Below, in pieces: positions 29,194 through 38,315 of a stretch of 64,000 nt of DNA; the stretch's first letter is position 1; each line of letters opens with the position of its first letter. The position numbers and the translations under genes were made by a program. Source of the stretch: Neomesorhizobium sp963726065. Lineage in GTDB: Bacteria; Pseudomonadota; Alphaproteobacteria; Rhizobiales; Rhizobiaceae. A model generated the notes under the pieces. It saw nothing but the letters and a program-made list of their open reading frames with translations, ran no database searches and was not told the DNA's origin. The stretch spans positions 213,393-277,392 of the forward strand of contig CAVSAU010000004.1 of NCBI GenBank assembly GCA_963726065.1. Reading direction: 5' to 3'.

Positions 29194-30142
29194 ATGACCT
29201 CAAACCACCTCTTCGCCGTCGGCGGCGCCCATATCGACCGACGCGGCCAGGTTTCGGGCGCTTATGTGCCCGGCACATCCAATCCCGGCGTGCTGAGCGA
29301 GGAAGTCGGCGGCGTGGTGTTCAATGCGCTACGCAATGCGGTGCAACACGGCGTCGCCGCATCGCTGCTGTCGGTGCGCGGCGGCGATGCGGCCGGTGAC
29401 AATGTCGCCCGCTGCCATCGCCCAGGCCAGGCATCGAGGACCTTTCCGCGGTCTTCCTCGACCGCTCGACGCCGAGCTACACCGCCCTGCTCGACCGCGA
29501 CGGCGACCTGATCGCCGGGCTGGCGGACATGGGGCTTTACGAACTGGCCTTCGCCGAAGCAGCTTGGCCGCGCGAAGGTCCGTCGAGGCAGCCGCCAGCG
29601 CGGATGCCATACTTGTGCGACGCCAATCTGCCGGAAGCCGGCCTTGCGCAAGCTGATGGCGGTCGCCGCCGGCAAGCCGCTGTTCGCAATCGCCATCTCG
29701 CCGGCCAAGGCGGTGCGCCTGGCGGGATTGCTCGAACATCTCTCGTGCCTGTTCATGAACCGGCGCGAGGCGCGCGGCCTGGCCGGCATCGAGGAAGCAG
29801 GAACCAGTCGAAATGGTCGCCAGCCTGCGCGGCAGGGGGCTGGCGCAAGGCGTCATCACTGCGGGCGGCGAAGCGGTGATCGGCTTCGACGCGAGACGGG
29901 CATCTTTTCAATCGTGCCGCCGCGCGCCACGAAGGATTGCCGACGTCACCGGCGCGGGCGACGCGCTGGCCGGCGTGACGATCGCCGCCCTGATGAAAGG
30001 CATGCCGCTGCGCGAAGCGTTGCGCGAAGGCATGGCCGCCGCGATGCTGACCGTCGAAAGCCCCGCCGCCGTGGCGGATTTTTCTGCCCGGGAATTCACT
30101 GCCGCCCTCGCCCTTGTGCCGGAGGCCGCAGCAGTGGCATGA
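29194..30142 (+). pseudogene. psuK: Pseudouridine kinase (PfkB family), heavily frame-broken
   Basis: A PfkB-family sugar kinase that should phosphorylate pseudouridine. It starts HLFAVGGAHIDRRGQV, the PfkB N-terminal strand and Asp, and contains SVRGGDAAGDNVA. The C-terminal motif DVTGAGDALAGV holds the catalytic Asp and anion hole. Similarity crosses about ten frame changes between 29412 and 29930, nearly all equal to one extra base. The last 190 bases are clean to the stop at 30142. It is followed 27 bases later by the glycosidase gene psuG, and the pair together degrades pseudouridine to uracil and ribose 5-phosphate. Confidence 0.75.
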
Positions 30143-30169
30143 GGGCGCGAAAGCGCCGGAGAAACCAAC

Positions 30170-31091
30170 ATGACGCCCGAAACCGCCCGCCCCTTCACCG
30201 ACATCGCACGCGCCCGTCGCCAAAGCGCTTGCCGCCGGCAAGCCGGTGGTGGCGCTGGAAAGCACCATCATCACCCACGGCATGCCCTATCCCGACAATG
30301 CCGCGATGGCGACGAACGTCGAGAAGATCATCGCGCGACGGACGGCGCCGTGCCCGCCACGATCGCGGTGGTCGACGGCCGGCTGAAGATCGGGCTGTCG
30401 AACGAGGAGCGCGAAAGCGCTGGCGCAAGACGACCGGCGCCATGAAGCTGTCGCGCGCCGATCTCGGCTTCGCGGTGGCGGAAAAACGCACCGGCGGCAC
30501 CACGGTCGCGGCAACGATGATCGCCGCGCATCTCGCCGGCATCAGGGTCTTCGCGACCGGCGGCATCGGCGGCGTGCACAAGGGCGCCGAAAAGAGCTTC
30601 GACATTTCGGCCGATCTCGACGAACTGGCGCGCACGCCGGTGATCGTGGTTTCGGCCGGCGCCAAGGCGATCCTCGACATCGAGAAGACGCTGGAAGTGC
30701 TGGAGACGCGCGGCGTGCCGGTGGTCGCCTACGGCTCCGACGTGATGCCGGCCTTCTGGTCGCGTACCTCGCCACACAAGGCGCCGCTCAGGCTCGACGA
30801 TGCCGGGCGGATCGCGCGATTCTTCAAGACACGCGCTGCGCTCGGCCTCGTTGGCGGCATGCTGGTCGCCAACCCGGTGCCGGAGAAGGACGAGATACCG
30901 GCTGCGATGATGGCCGGCTACATCGCCGCGGCCCAGGAAGCCGGCGAGAAAGAAGGCATCTCCGGCAAGGCGGTGACGCCGTTCCTGCTCGGCAAGCTGC
31001 TGGAGCTAACAGAGGGCGCCAGCCTCAAGACCAACATCGCGCTGGTCGAGAACAATGCCCGGCTGGCGGCGAAGATCGCCGCCAGCGCTGA
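30170..31091 (+). pseudogene. psuG: Pseudouridine-5'-phosphate glycosidase, frame-broken
   Basis: The enzyme that splits pseudouridine 5'-phosphate into uracil and ribose 5-phosphate. Pieces include VVALESTIITHGMPYP near the start, GGTTVAATMIAAHLAGI, FATGGIGGVHKGAE, and YGSDVMPAFWSR. Frame changes near 30214, 30332-30345, 30419 and 30440 each equal one extra base. From about 30440 the frame is clean. The C-terminal end is uncertain because the clean frame runs on into the OmpA gene on the other strand; a stop at 31089-31091 in another frame fits the family length. It forms an operon with psuK. Confidence 0.75.
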
Positions 31092-31109
31092 GCGGAGATC
31101 TGACGCCGG

Positions 31110-31766
31110 TCAGGTCAGCGGCGAAAGCTGGATTTCGACGCGGCGGTTCTGGGCGCGGCCGGCAGCCGTGGCGTTGTCGGCGATCGGCCGCGTCTCGCCA
31201 AAGCCGGTGACGGCGAAGCGGCGCGAATCGACACCCTGTCCGGCAAGGTAATTGGCGACCGAAAGGCGCGGCGCTGCGACAGGTCGAAATTGTGCTGCTC
31301 GCTGCCTGTCGAATCGGTGTGGCCGTAGACGTCGACGACCGTCTGGTTGAACTTCTTCAGCACCAGCGCGACCGAATTCAGCGTCGGGTAGAAGCCGGAC
31401 TTCACCGCGTCCTGGTCGGTGGCGAAGGTGATGTCCGACGGCATGTTGAGGACGATCTGGTCGCCGACACGGGTGACGCTGACGCCGGTGCCCTGGAGCT
31501 GGGCGCGCAGCTCGGCTTCGTTGCGGTCCATGGTGGCGCCGATGGCGCCGCCGGTGAGCGCGCCGATGCCGGCGCCGATCAGCACGGCGTTGCGTTGGGC
31601 GTTGCTGCTGCCGCCAACAGGCGAGACCGGCGAGCGCGCCAAGGCCTGCGCCGAGTGCTGCGCCGCCAGCGGTGTTCGATACCTTCTGCTGGCCAGTATA
31701 AGGATCAGTGGTGCAGGCGGCGAGCATCGTGGTGGCCACCAGGGCGACGGCTAGTCTCTTCAGCAT
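31110..31766 (-). pseudogene. OmpA family lipoprotein, frame-broken
   Basis: An outer-membrane lipoprotein of the YiaD type. The start MLKRLAVALVATTMLAACTT has a lipobox LAAC at residue 18. A glycine-rich segment follows (GGAALGAGLGALAGLA). The C-terminal OmpA domain binds peptidoglycan through VVDVYGHTDSTGSEQHN and GFGETRPIADNATAAGRAQNRR. The frame changes near 31635 (one extra base) and near 31260 (one lost base or two gained). The joined protein is about 217 residues. It converges with psuG with about 20 bases between the stops. Confidence 0.75.
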
Positions 31767-31930
31767 GGATTCCCCTCGTGTCGGAAGATGCCGCGAATGC
31801 AGCAAGAAGATTGTCCCTGCGTCCTATTAGCATGAATTGCGGCAAAGTGAGGAAGACCGCCCACGATCTCCACCCCTTATTGTGCGGCGGCTCTGCGACC
31901 TATATCCGCCGCGCTGTGGCTTCTCAGTTG

Positions 31931-31976
31931 TGTATGTCGTTTTCCCGAAACCGAGAACACTTTCGAGCGACAGGCA
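31931..31976. repeat. Composite hairpin repeat, copy 2 (partial)
   Basis: The second hairpin of the composite repeat at 27693, here with less perfect arms GTATGTCG and CGACAGGC. The centre CCGAAACCGAGAACACTTTCG is nearly the same. The first hairpin may survive as CCGCCGC-rich sequence just upstream. It lies between the OmpA gene start and the end of the ugp operon. Confidence 0.55.
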
Positions 31977-32025
31977 TCAAGGCGGAAACACGGAACGAGC
32001 CGGAGAGCCCGCCGCGATGCGAGGG

Positions 32026-33081
32026 CTAACCCAGCCGCTTGCCGCTGCTGTCGAACCAGTGCAGCTTTTCCGGCTTGGCCACCACTTTCAATGCATCGCC
32101 GGGATTGGCTGCCGAACGGCCCGATACCCGCACGACGATCTTCTGGCCGCCGGCCGCGCAGTAAAGAAAACTCTCGGCGCCGACGGGCTCGACGCCCTCC
32201 ACGACAGCCGGCAGCGAGATGCCGTCGACGGATGCCAACGCACCGATCGCGACATCAGCGTCTTCCGGGCGAAAACCGAGTTGCGCAGCACCCGCCGGCG
32301 CGGTTGCCGTGATGGCAGTGCCGTCGGCGAGCAAAGCGCCGTCAGTCAGCGACAGGAGGTTCATCGGCGGCGCACCGATGAAGGAGGCGACGAAGGTCGA
32401 GGCCGGCTTTTCATAGATGTCGAGCGGATCGCCTAGCTGTTCGACCAGCCCGCCATTCATCACCACCAGCACGTCGGCGAGCGTCATTGCCTCCAGCTGG
32501 TCATGGGTGACGTAGACTGACGTCACTCCAAGCTCGCGCTGCAGCTTCTTGATCTCTACGCGCATCTGGCCGCGCAATTTGGCGTCGAGATTGGAAAGCG
32601 GCTCGTCGAAAAGGAAGACTTTCGGATTGCGTACGATGGCGCGGCCCATGGCGACGCGCTGGCGCTGGCCGCCGGAGAGTTCGCGCGGCCGCCGCTCCAA
32701 AAGATGCGAGAGCTCGAGCGTTTTCGCCGTCGCCTGCACACGCCTGTCGATCTCGTCCTTCGGCGTACCACGGTTGCGCAAGCCGTAGGCCATGTTGTCG
32801 TAGACCTTCATATGCGGATAGAGCGCGTAGTTCTGGAAAACCATGGCGATATCGCGTTCGGTCGGGCCGATCTCGTTGACCACCTTGCCGTCGATGGCGC
32901 AGGAGCCGGCGGAAATCGTCTCCAGCCCTGCGATCATGCGCAGCAGCGTCGACTTCCCGCATCCCGACGGCCCCACCAGCACGCACAGCGCCTTGTCGGG
33001 AATGGCGATGGAAACGCCTTTCACAGCCTCGACCCCGCCGGGGTAGACTTTCTTGACGTCCTTCAGGTTTACAACAGCCAT
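32026..33081 (-). CDS. ugpC: Glycerol-3-phosphate ABC transporter ATPase
   Basis: A 351-residue ABC ATPase of the MalK/UgpC type. Walker A is GPSGCGKSTLLRM, the signature LSGGQRQRVAMGRA, Walker B VFLFDEPLSNLDA, and the H-loop YVTHDQLEAM. The C-terminal 110 residues form the regulatory OB-fold domain. ATG 33081 (MAVVNLKDVKKVYPGG) is the family start. It is the last gene of a ugpBAEC operon and powers import of sn-glycerol 3-phosphate and related diesters. Confidence 0.92.
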   Translation of the reverse strand: MAVVNLKDVKKVYPGGVEAVKGVSIAIPDKALCVLVGPSGCGKSTLLRMIAGLETISAGSCAIDGKVVNEIGPTERDIAMVFQNYALYPHMKVYDNMAYGLRNRGTPKDEIDRRVQATAKTLELSHLLERRPRELSGGQRQRVAMGRAIVRNPKVFLFDEPLSNLDAKLRGQMRVEIKKLQRELGVTSVYVTHDQLEAMTLADVLVVMNGGLVEQLGDPLDIYEKPASTFVASFIGAPPMNLLSLTDGALLADGTAITATAPAGAAQLGFRPEDADVAIGALASVDGISLPAVVEGVEPVGAESFLYCAAGGQKIVVRVSGRSAANPGDALKVVAKPEKLHWFDSSGKRLG

Positions 33082-33088
33082 TGCTTTG

Positions 33089-33988
33089 TCATTTCTCCGT
33101 ATCGACGAGGCCGCGCACAAACCAGCGCTGCATGAAAACCACGACCAGGATCGGCGGCAGGATTGCCAGCATCGAGGTCACCATCACCAAGTGCCATTCG
33201 GTGTCGGCATCGGCGAAGGACACCATCTTCTTCACCGCGATCACGATGGTGTTCATGTCGTTGCGGTTGGTCACCAGCAGCGGCCAAAGATATTGCGTCC
33301 ATCCGTAGATGAAGAGAATGACGAAGAGCGCCGCGATGTTGGTGCGCGACAACGGCAGCAGAATATCCTTGAAGAAGCGGTATGGCCCCGCCCCGTCGAC
33401 CCTTGCCGCCTCGACCAGTTCGCCCGGAATGGTCAGGAAGAACTGGCGAAACAGCAACGTCGCGGTGGCCGATGCGATGAGCGGCACGATCAGCCCGGCA
33501 TAGGTGTCGATCAGGCCGAGATCGACCATCACCTTGTAGGTCGGCAGGATGCGCACCTCGACAGGCAGCATCAGCGTGATAAAGATCAGCCAGAAGAAGA
33601 ACATGCGGAACGGGAAGCGGAAGAAGACGATCGCATAGGCCGACAGGATCGAGATGACGATCTTGCCCATCGCGATGCCGAACGCCACGATCGTGGTGTT
33701 CAAGAGCAGCGTCGATACCGGGACGCCGCCGATGCGTCCGACGCCGCCGAACAGCGCTTCCGAATAGTTTTCGAGGAAATGCCCACCCGGCAGCATCGGC
33801 AGCGGAGGTCGCAAGATGGTCTGCAGCGTGTGGGTGGACGCAACGAAGGTGTAGTAGATCGGAAACGCCACGACGACGATGCCGAGGATGAGCATGGCGT
33901 GGGCCGTATAGATGCCGAATGCCGACTGGCCGATCATCAGCTTGTCGTGACCCCGGCTGGGCGCTGCTGCTTGCACCGTGTCAGCCAT
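33089..33988 (-). CDS. ugpE: Glycerol-3-phosphate ABC transporter permease UgpE
   Basis: A 299-residue inner-membrane permease with six helices. The coupling motif is EAARVDGAGPYRFFKDILLPLS. The segment PLPMLPGGHFLENY is typical of UgpE. The start overlaps the ugpA end by eight bases, and the stop is eight bases before ugpC, so all are co-translated. Confidence 0.92.
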   Translation of the reverse strand: MADTVQAAAPSRGHDKLMIGQSAFGIYTAHAMLILGIVVVAFPIYYTFVASTHTLQTILRPPLPMLPGGHFLENYSEALFGGVGRIGGVPVSTLLLNTTIVAFGIAMGKIVISILSAYAIVFFRFPFRMFFFWLIFITLMLPVEVRILPTYKVMVDLGLIDTYAGLIVPLIASATATLLFRQFFLTIPGELVEAARVDGAGPYRFFKDILLPLSRTNIAALFVILFIYGWTQYLWPLLVTNRNDMNTIVIAVKKMVSFADADTEWHLVMVTSMLAILPPILVVVFMQRWFVRGLVDTEK

Positions 33989-34865
33989 AGTGCACCTTCC
34001 TCTCCACATAGCGGAACTGGACCGCAGTCAGCGCGATCACGATGATCATCAGGATTACCGATTGCGCCGCCGAATCGCCCAGGATGAGATTGACGAAGCC
34101 GTCATTGTAAACCTTGTAGACCAGTGTCTCGGTCGACTTGCCCGGTCCGCCGCCGGTGACGGCGTGGATGATGCCGAACGTGTCGAAGAAGGCGTAGACG
34201 GTGTTGACGACCAGAAGGAAGAATGTGGTCGGCGCCAGCAGCGGGAAGACGATCGTCCAGAAACGCTTCAGCTCACGCGCGCCGTCAATCGCCGCTGCCT
34301 CGATCAGCGTTTTCGGGATCGCCTGCAAGCCAGCCACAAAAAACAGGAAATTGTAGCTGATCTGCTTCCAGGCCGCGGCCATGACGACGAGAACCATCGC
34401 CTGGTCACCCTTGAGAAGCGGGTCCCAGGCTATGCCCATCTGACGCAGGAGATAGGCCAAGCTGCCTATCGACGGGTTGAAGAGGAACAGCCAGAGCATG
34501 CCCGCAATCGCAGGCGCCACAGCATAGGGCCAGATCATCAGCGTGCGGTACAGTCCCCTGCTGCGCACCACCTTGTCCGCCATCACCGCCAGCAGAAGGG
34601 CGGCGGTCATCGAGACGGCGGCGGTGGAAACGGAAAAAATGGCCGTCACCCTGATCGAATTCAGGTAGTTCGGGTCTGACAGCACCTTGGCGAAATTTGC
34701 GAACCAGACGAACTGCGATCTCAGCCCGAACGGGTCTTCCTTCAACATCGACTGATAGAGGGCCTGGCTGGCGGGCCAATAGAAAAAGACGAGCGTTATC
34801 GCCAGCTGCGGCGCAACCAGCAGGTAGGGCAGGATCTTATTGGGAAAGACAACGCGTGGGGTCAA
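33981..34865 (-). CDS. ugpA: Glycerol-3-phosphate ABC transporter permease UgpA
   Basis: A 294-residue permease starting TTG at 34865 (MTPRVVFPNKILPYLLVAPQ). AAGGAG lies about 7 bases before this TTG and no ATG is suitably placed, so the rare start is supported. The coupling loop is EAAAIDGARELKRFWTIVFPLL, and LITLVFFYWPASQAL-type first helix is family-like. A large palindromic repeat separates it from the upstream ugpB. Confidence 0.9.
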   Translation of the reverse strand: MTPRVVFPNKILPYLLVAPQLAITLVFFYWPASQALYQSMLKEDPFGLRSQFVWFANFAKVLSDPNYLNSIRVTAIFSVSTAAVSMTAALLLAVMADKVVRSRGLYRTLMIWPYAVAPAIAGMLWLFLFNPSIGSLAYLLRQMGIAWDPLLKGDQAMVLVVMAAAWKQISYNFLFFVAGLQAIPKTLIEAAAIDGARELKRFWTIVFPLLAPTTFFLLVVNTVYAFFDTFGIIHAVTGGGPGKSTETLVYKVYNDGFVNLILGDSAAQSVILMIIVIALTAVQFRYVERKVHYG

Positions 34866-34879
34866 GTGTCGGGCTCCTT

Positions 34880-35023
34880 ACCCTCCCCCTTGCGGGGAGG
34901 GTCGATGAGCAATTGAAGCAAAGCGAAAATTGCGAAACGGGGTGGGGATGAAGCGCCGCCATAGGCCACAAGGAACCACCCCGAGACGCCAGGCGTCTCG
35001 ACCCTCCCCACAAGCGGGAGGGT
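34880..35023. repeat. Long intergenic palindrome inside the ugp operon
   Basis: Outer arms ACCCTCCCCCTTGCGGGGAGGGT and its imperfect complement at 35001-35023. Further in, CGGGGTGG (34938) pairs with CCACCCCG (34976-34983), and GAGACGCC/GGCGTCTC is a separate short hairpin. This belongs to a repeat type common in rhizobial genomes (from memory). It fills the ugpB-ugpA spacer and could reduce transcription into the permease genes. Confidence 0.7.
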
Positions 35024-35034
35024 AAAGCCGGGGC

Positions 35035-36330
35035 TCAGTTCGTCGCTTCCTTGATTGCCGCGTTGCCGCGCGAAACGGCATTGTCGAGCGCCTGCTGTGC
35101 GGTCTGCTCGCCGGCCAGCATCTTCTCGAACTCCTCGTTCATGATGTCACGGACCTGTGGCAGGTTCGGCAGGCGCACACCCTTGGAGTGTTCGGTCGGC
35201 GCCTTGCCCAGCATCTGCTTGATCGGGATCTCGCGCGCCGGGTTCTTCTCGTAGAAGCCGTCAGCCTTTGTCTTCTCATAAGCTGCCAGCGTCACCGGCA
35301 GGTAGCCGGAAACCTGGTGCAGCCGAGCCTGGATGTCGGTCTTCGAGAGGAAGTTGAAGAACGCAGCCACGCCCTTGTATTCCTCGTCGGACTTGCCGGC
35401 GAACACCCACAACGAAGCGCCGCCAGGAATGGTGTTCTGCGGCTCCGTGTCATAGGGCAGCATGCCGGTTCCGTAGTTCATGCCCGACTTGACGATATCG
35501 CCCAGGCCACCGGAGGATTCGGTGAAGATGCCGCATTCGCCGGCAAGGAAGATCTGCTTGGCTTCAGACGTGCGGCCGCCATACTTGAAGGTACCATCCT
35601 TGGCCAGATCGGCCAGCGCCTGGAAGTGGTCGACGAAAGGCTTGGCATTGATCTTCAGCTCGACATTCGGGCCGGCAATGCCGTTCTCCTGGGTGCCCCA
35701 CTGGTAGTTGTTCCAGGCAGCGAAGTTTTCGGTGTGTATCCAGGTCAGCCAGGTTGAAGTGAAACCGCAAGGCGCTGCACCGCTGGACTTGATCTTCTTC
35801 GCCGCCTCCCAGACCTCGTTCCAGGTCTTTGGAGGATTGTCGACGTCCAGTCCGGCCTTCGCGAAGATGTCCTTGTTGTAATAGAGGATCGGCGACGACG
35901 AATTGTACGGGAAGGACAGCATGGTGCCGTCTGGCTTCGAATAATAGGCCACGATACCCGGCAGGTACTGGCTCTTATCGAAAGCCGTGCCCCCCATCGA
36001 GAGCACGTCCGCAGCCGGCTTGATGGCGCCTTCCGCGGCCATCATGACGCCGGTGCCCGCATCGAACACCTGCATGATTGCCGGCGGCTGCTTGGCACGG
36101 AAAGCCGCGATGCCGGCATTCAGAGTCTCGGGATAGGTTCCCTTGAACACCGGTGTGATCTTGAATTCACTCTGGCTCTCGTTGAATTCCTTGGAAAGTG
36201 TTTCGACGACTTCATTGTTGGCGCCGGTCATCGCGTGCCACCAGGAAATTTCGGTGACGGCGAAGGCGGAGGTCGTGGAAAGAAGTGCGACGCTGGCCGC
36301 AAAACCGGCGGCAATTACCTGATGTTTCAT
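35035..36330 (-). CDS. ugpB: Glycerol-3-phosphate-binding protein UgpB
   Basis: A 431-residue periplasmic binding protein. The signal peptide is MKHQVIAAGFAASVALLSTT ending at SAFA, near residue 24. The mature start VTEISWWHAMTGANNEVVE and the segment GIAAFRAKQPPAIMQVFDAG match UgpB. It is the first gene of the ugp operon, and the spacer after it carries a long palindrome, which fits a higher need for binding protein than for permease. Confidence 0.93.
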   Translation of the reverse strand: MKHQVIAAGFAASVALLSTTSAFAVTEISWWHAMTGANNEVVETLSKEFNESQSEFKITPVFKGTYPETLNAGIAAFRAKQPPAIMQVFDAGTGVMMAAEGAIKPAADVLSMGGTAFDKSQYLPGIVAYYSKPDGTMLSFPYNSSSPILYYNKDIFAKAGLDVDNPPKTWNEVWEAAKKIKSSGAAPCGFTSTWLTWIHTENFAAWNNYQWGTQENGIAGPNVELKINAKPFVDHFQALADLAKDGTFKYGGRTSEAKQIFLAGECGIFTESSGGLGDIVKSGMNYGTGMLPYDTEPQNTIPGGASLWVFAGKSDEEYKGVAAFFNFLSKTDIQARLHQVSGYLPVTLAAYEKTKADGFYEKNPAREIPIKQMLGKAPTEHSKGVRLPNLPQVRDIMNEEFEKMLAGEQTAQQALDNAVSRGNAAIKEATN

Positions 36331-36506
36331 GGTTTTCTCCCGTTTTTCGTTGGCGAAAGAGCGAATTCCGCAGACGGGAGTATCGGTGGTATGTGACAAT
36401 CCGACAACGCTTTTGTTTCAATCCGCCAAAAAAATCGGGGATGATAGCAACAGAGCGAATGCCATCCGAAGATTTTGCGCAAGCGCGCCTGTTTGCCGGC
36501 TAATTT

Positions 36507-36767
36507 TTACAATACCTTCAGCACTTCTGCGGTTTCGCGGTAGGCTTCAACGGCGGTCGGATAGGAAGCCTGGGGCGGCCGCAATCCCGGCCGGGCGATC
36601 AGCCAGGCGACGGCAGTATCGGCTTGCCGGATACGGGCCGCCCACTCGACGATGCGCGCATGCTCGGCACTCGCCTCGGCGGCGCGCCGGGCGAAACCGG
36701 AAACACCGGCATCGCCTGCCCTCACGGCGGGTGCCGGAACGGCAACGACATTGCGTTGAAAAATCAT
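36507..36767 (-). CDS. Small hypothetical protein, uncertain
   Basis: A possible 86-residue protein (MIFQRNVVAVPAPAVRAG). It is Ala- and Arg-rich with no recognised family. The codon pattern is plausible, but no strong ribosome site is seen. It lies alone between ugpB and another small gene on the same strand. Confidence 0.35.
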   Translation of the reverse strand: MIFQRNVVAVPAPAVRAGDAGVSGFARRAAEASAEHARIVEWAARIRQADTAVAWLIARPGLRPPQASYPTAVEAYRETAEVLKVL

Positions 36768-36851
36768 CGCGACCCCCAGAAACCCTTGTCTGAGCGCCGA
36801 TGATCGACGGCAAAAGTCGGAAATCCGTTCCGATCCGAGCAAGAATTTGAT

Positions 36852-37052
36852 TCAAAGAGTAATCGAACGGAAGGCGTTGTCCGATTTCAAGACTTCGTTG
36901 AACTCGTCTAGGTCGACATAAAAGATCTTGGCTATCTCACCGACCATCTCATCGGTGGGACAACCGTGTTTCCTGAGAATGCCAACGGCAGTCAGGATTT
37001 CGGCCCGATCCGTCAAGCGGCGTTTGGATGTGTCTTCGACGTAATGCAGCAT
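36852..37052 (-). CDS. Small conserved-looking hypothetical protein
   Basis: A 66-residue protein starting MLHYVEDTSKRRLTDRAEIL. It is predicted helical, with a middle segment HGCPTDEMVGEIAKIFYVDLDEFNEVL. GGGGGA lies seven bases before ATG 37052, which supports this start over the longer open frame. Family unknown. Confidence 0.5.
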   Translation of the reverse strand: MLHYVEDTSKRRLTDRAEILTAVGILRKHGCPTDEMVGEIAKIFYVDLDEFNEVLKSDNAFRSITL

Positions 37053-37405
37053 TGGTTTTCCCCCATCAGACCAATCCGCTGGAACCTGTACGAACACCTC
37101 GGTTTCTAAGTCCGGATGCTTGCGCGAGGCTGAAGCCTGCCGCAGCACATGCCTGGAATCTGATTTGCTGCCCCCGAGACCGGCTACTCTACCCCGAACG
37201 CAGTCTTACCGGCGCTATGGCTCATATTTCAAGGTCGATCTCGTTGTTATGCCCAAGGAACCAATGCTTGCAGCCGATCGCCAGCCGACTGTCCTCGGTG
37301 AGCGAGGTTTTGAACCTGGCCTATGTCACAAACGAGCGCTGTCAATCGTCATCTGGACAATCCCTCCCCTTCGCTGCAACCCGCATGCATCCAATGGAGA
37401 CGTCA
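37053..37405 (+). other. Gene-free spacer
   Basis: About 350 bases between a small minus-strand gene and the DUF2165 gene. I see no supported gene, strong hairpin or clear promoter in it. It should hold the promoters of the two divergent genes. Confidence 0.4.
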
Positions 37406-37903
37406 ATGACCGTCGCGGACTCGCTCCTGTTGTTCAAATTTGTACTCGCCGGCGGCCTCGCGCTTTGGCTGACGCTCGGTTTCTTCAACAATGTGATGGC
37501 GTTCGGGGCCGGCGTCGCCGCAATCGGCCGGCTCATGAACATGCAGATGTTCGAGCAGCCGCCTGCCATCCAGCATCCCCTGCTCTCCCGGCGCACGGAT
37601 AAGCCGATCCTGCATCTTGTGGTCTACAGTTTCGTCACGCTCATCGAGGGCGTTGCTGCCGCCTTGTTTTGGTATGCCGTCTTCGGGCTGGGCGGAGCCC
37701 TGTCTGCCGGCGCGGATGTCGGCGAAGCGGTGGCACGCGCCAACCTGGCGCTCTCGGCGCTGGCGTTCATGTGTTTCATTATGCTTCTGGGCGGCGGCTG
37801 GTTTGCCTACCACATTGGCCAGGAAGGCATGCAGCTGACCCACTTCACGCTGATCGGCCTTTCCGTCGCCGGCGCGATTGTCATGAACATGCCGCCAGTC
37901 TGA
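37406..37903 (+). CDS. DUF2165 family small integral membrane protein
   Basis: A 165-residue membrane protein with four hydrophobic segments, starting MTVADSLLLFKFVLAGGLAL. The motif LTLGFFNNVMAF and the loop HPLLSRRTDKPILH fit the DUF2165 family of predicted small integral membrane proteins. TGGAGAC lies ten bases upstream of ATG 37406 and decides this start over the longer frame. Function unknown. Confidence 0.75.
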   Translation: MTVADSLLLFKFVLAGGLALWLTLGFFNNVMAFGAGVAAIGRLMNMQMFEQPPAIQHPLLSRRTDKPILHLVVYSFVTLIEGVAAALFWYAVFGLGGALSAGADVGEAVARANLALSALAFMCFIMLLGGGWFAYHIGQEGMQLTHFTLIGLSVAGAIVMNMPPV

Positions 37904-37909
37904 GCAAGA

Positions 37910-38158
37910 TCAGTGCCGGCGGGCTTGAACGAGATAGCCGGGGATCGTCGTTTCGCCCAGCCACTTGCAGGCCTCCAACCGGTGCAGGCCCTCGACAAGA
38001 ATAGGCCGCTTGCCGTCATGGCGGACCATGATCGGCGACTTCAGCCCGTTTTCGAGAATGTCCTCGGCGAGCTTGCGCACCGTTTCGGGATGCAACGTCT
38101 TGCGGCGCGCCGCCGGGACGTAGATGTCGTCGATCCTGAACTGCTCGATGCGCAGCAT
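37910..38158 (-). CDS. ParB-like nuclease-domain small protein
   Basis: An 82-residue protein consisting of just the ParB/sulfiredoxin-like fold. The core IDDIYVPAARRKTLHPETVRKLAEDI is followed by NGLKSPIMVRHDGKRPILVEGLHRLEACKWLG, where GLHRLEA is the ParB box II-like nucleotide-binding motif. There is no helix-turn-helix or dimer domain, so it is not a partition ParB. Similar short proteins are found alone in rhizobial genomes. The gene ends seven bases after the DUF2165 stop in convergent orientation. Its role is unknown. Confidence 0.7.
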   Translation of the reverse strand: MLRIEQFRIDDIYVPAARRKTLHPETVRKLAEDILENGLKSPIMVRHDGKRPILVEGLHRLEACKWLGETTIPGYLVQARRH

Positions 38159-38315
38159 TTCTTCATCCCGGCGAAATGTCAGATCCCGACATGATTAGAA
38201 GCTTCTCGCGGGAAGTCCATGGCTGGCGTCGCTGCGCCGTCGCGTCATTACGAAACCGGCGCGGAAGGCATAAAAGCGTTCCGCGCCGGCCTGCCGTCGA
38301 CACGTATCGACGGTA

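Noticed and set aside
37053..37405. A tRNA gene in the spacer
   Set aside because: No cloverleaf pairing or GTTCGANNC arm could be recognised by eye.
37910..38158. Plasmid partition ParB
   Set aside because: The protein is only the nuclease-like core, lacks the helix-turn-helix and dimer domains, and there is no parA or parS beside it.
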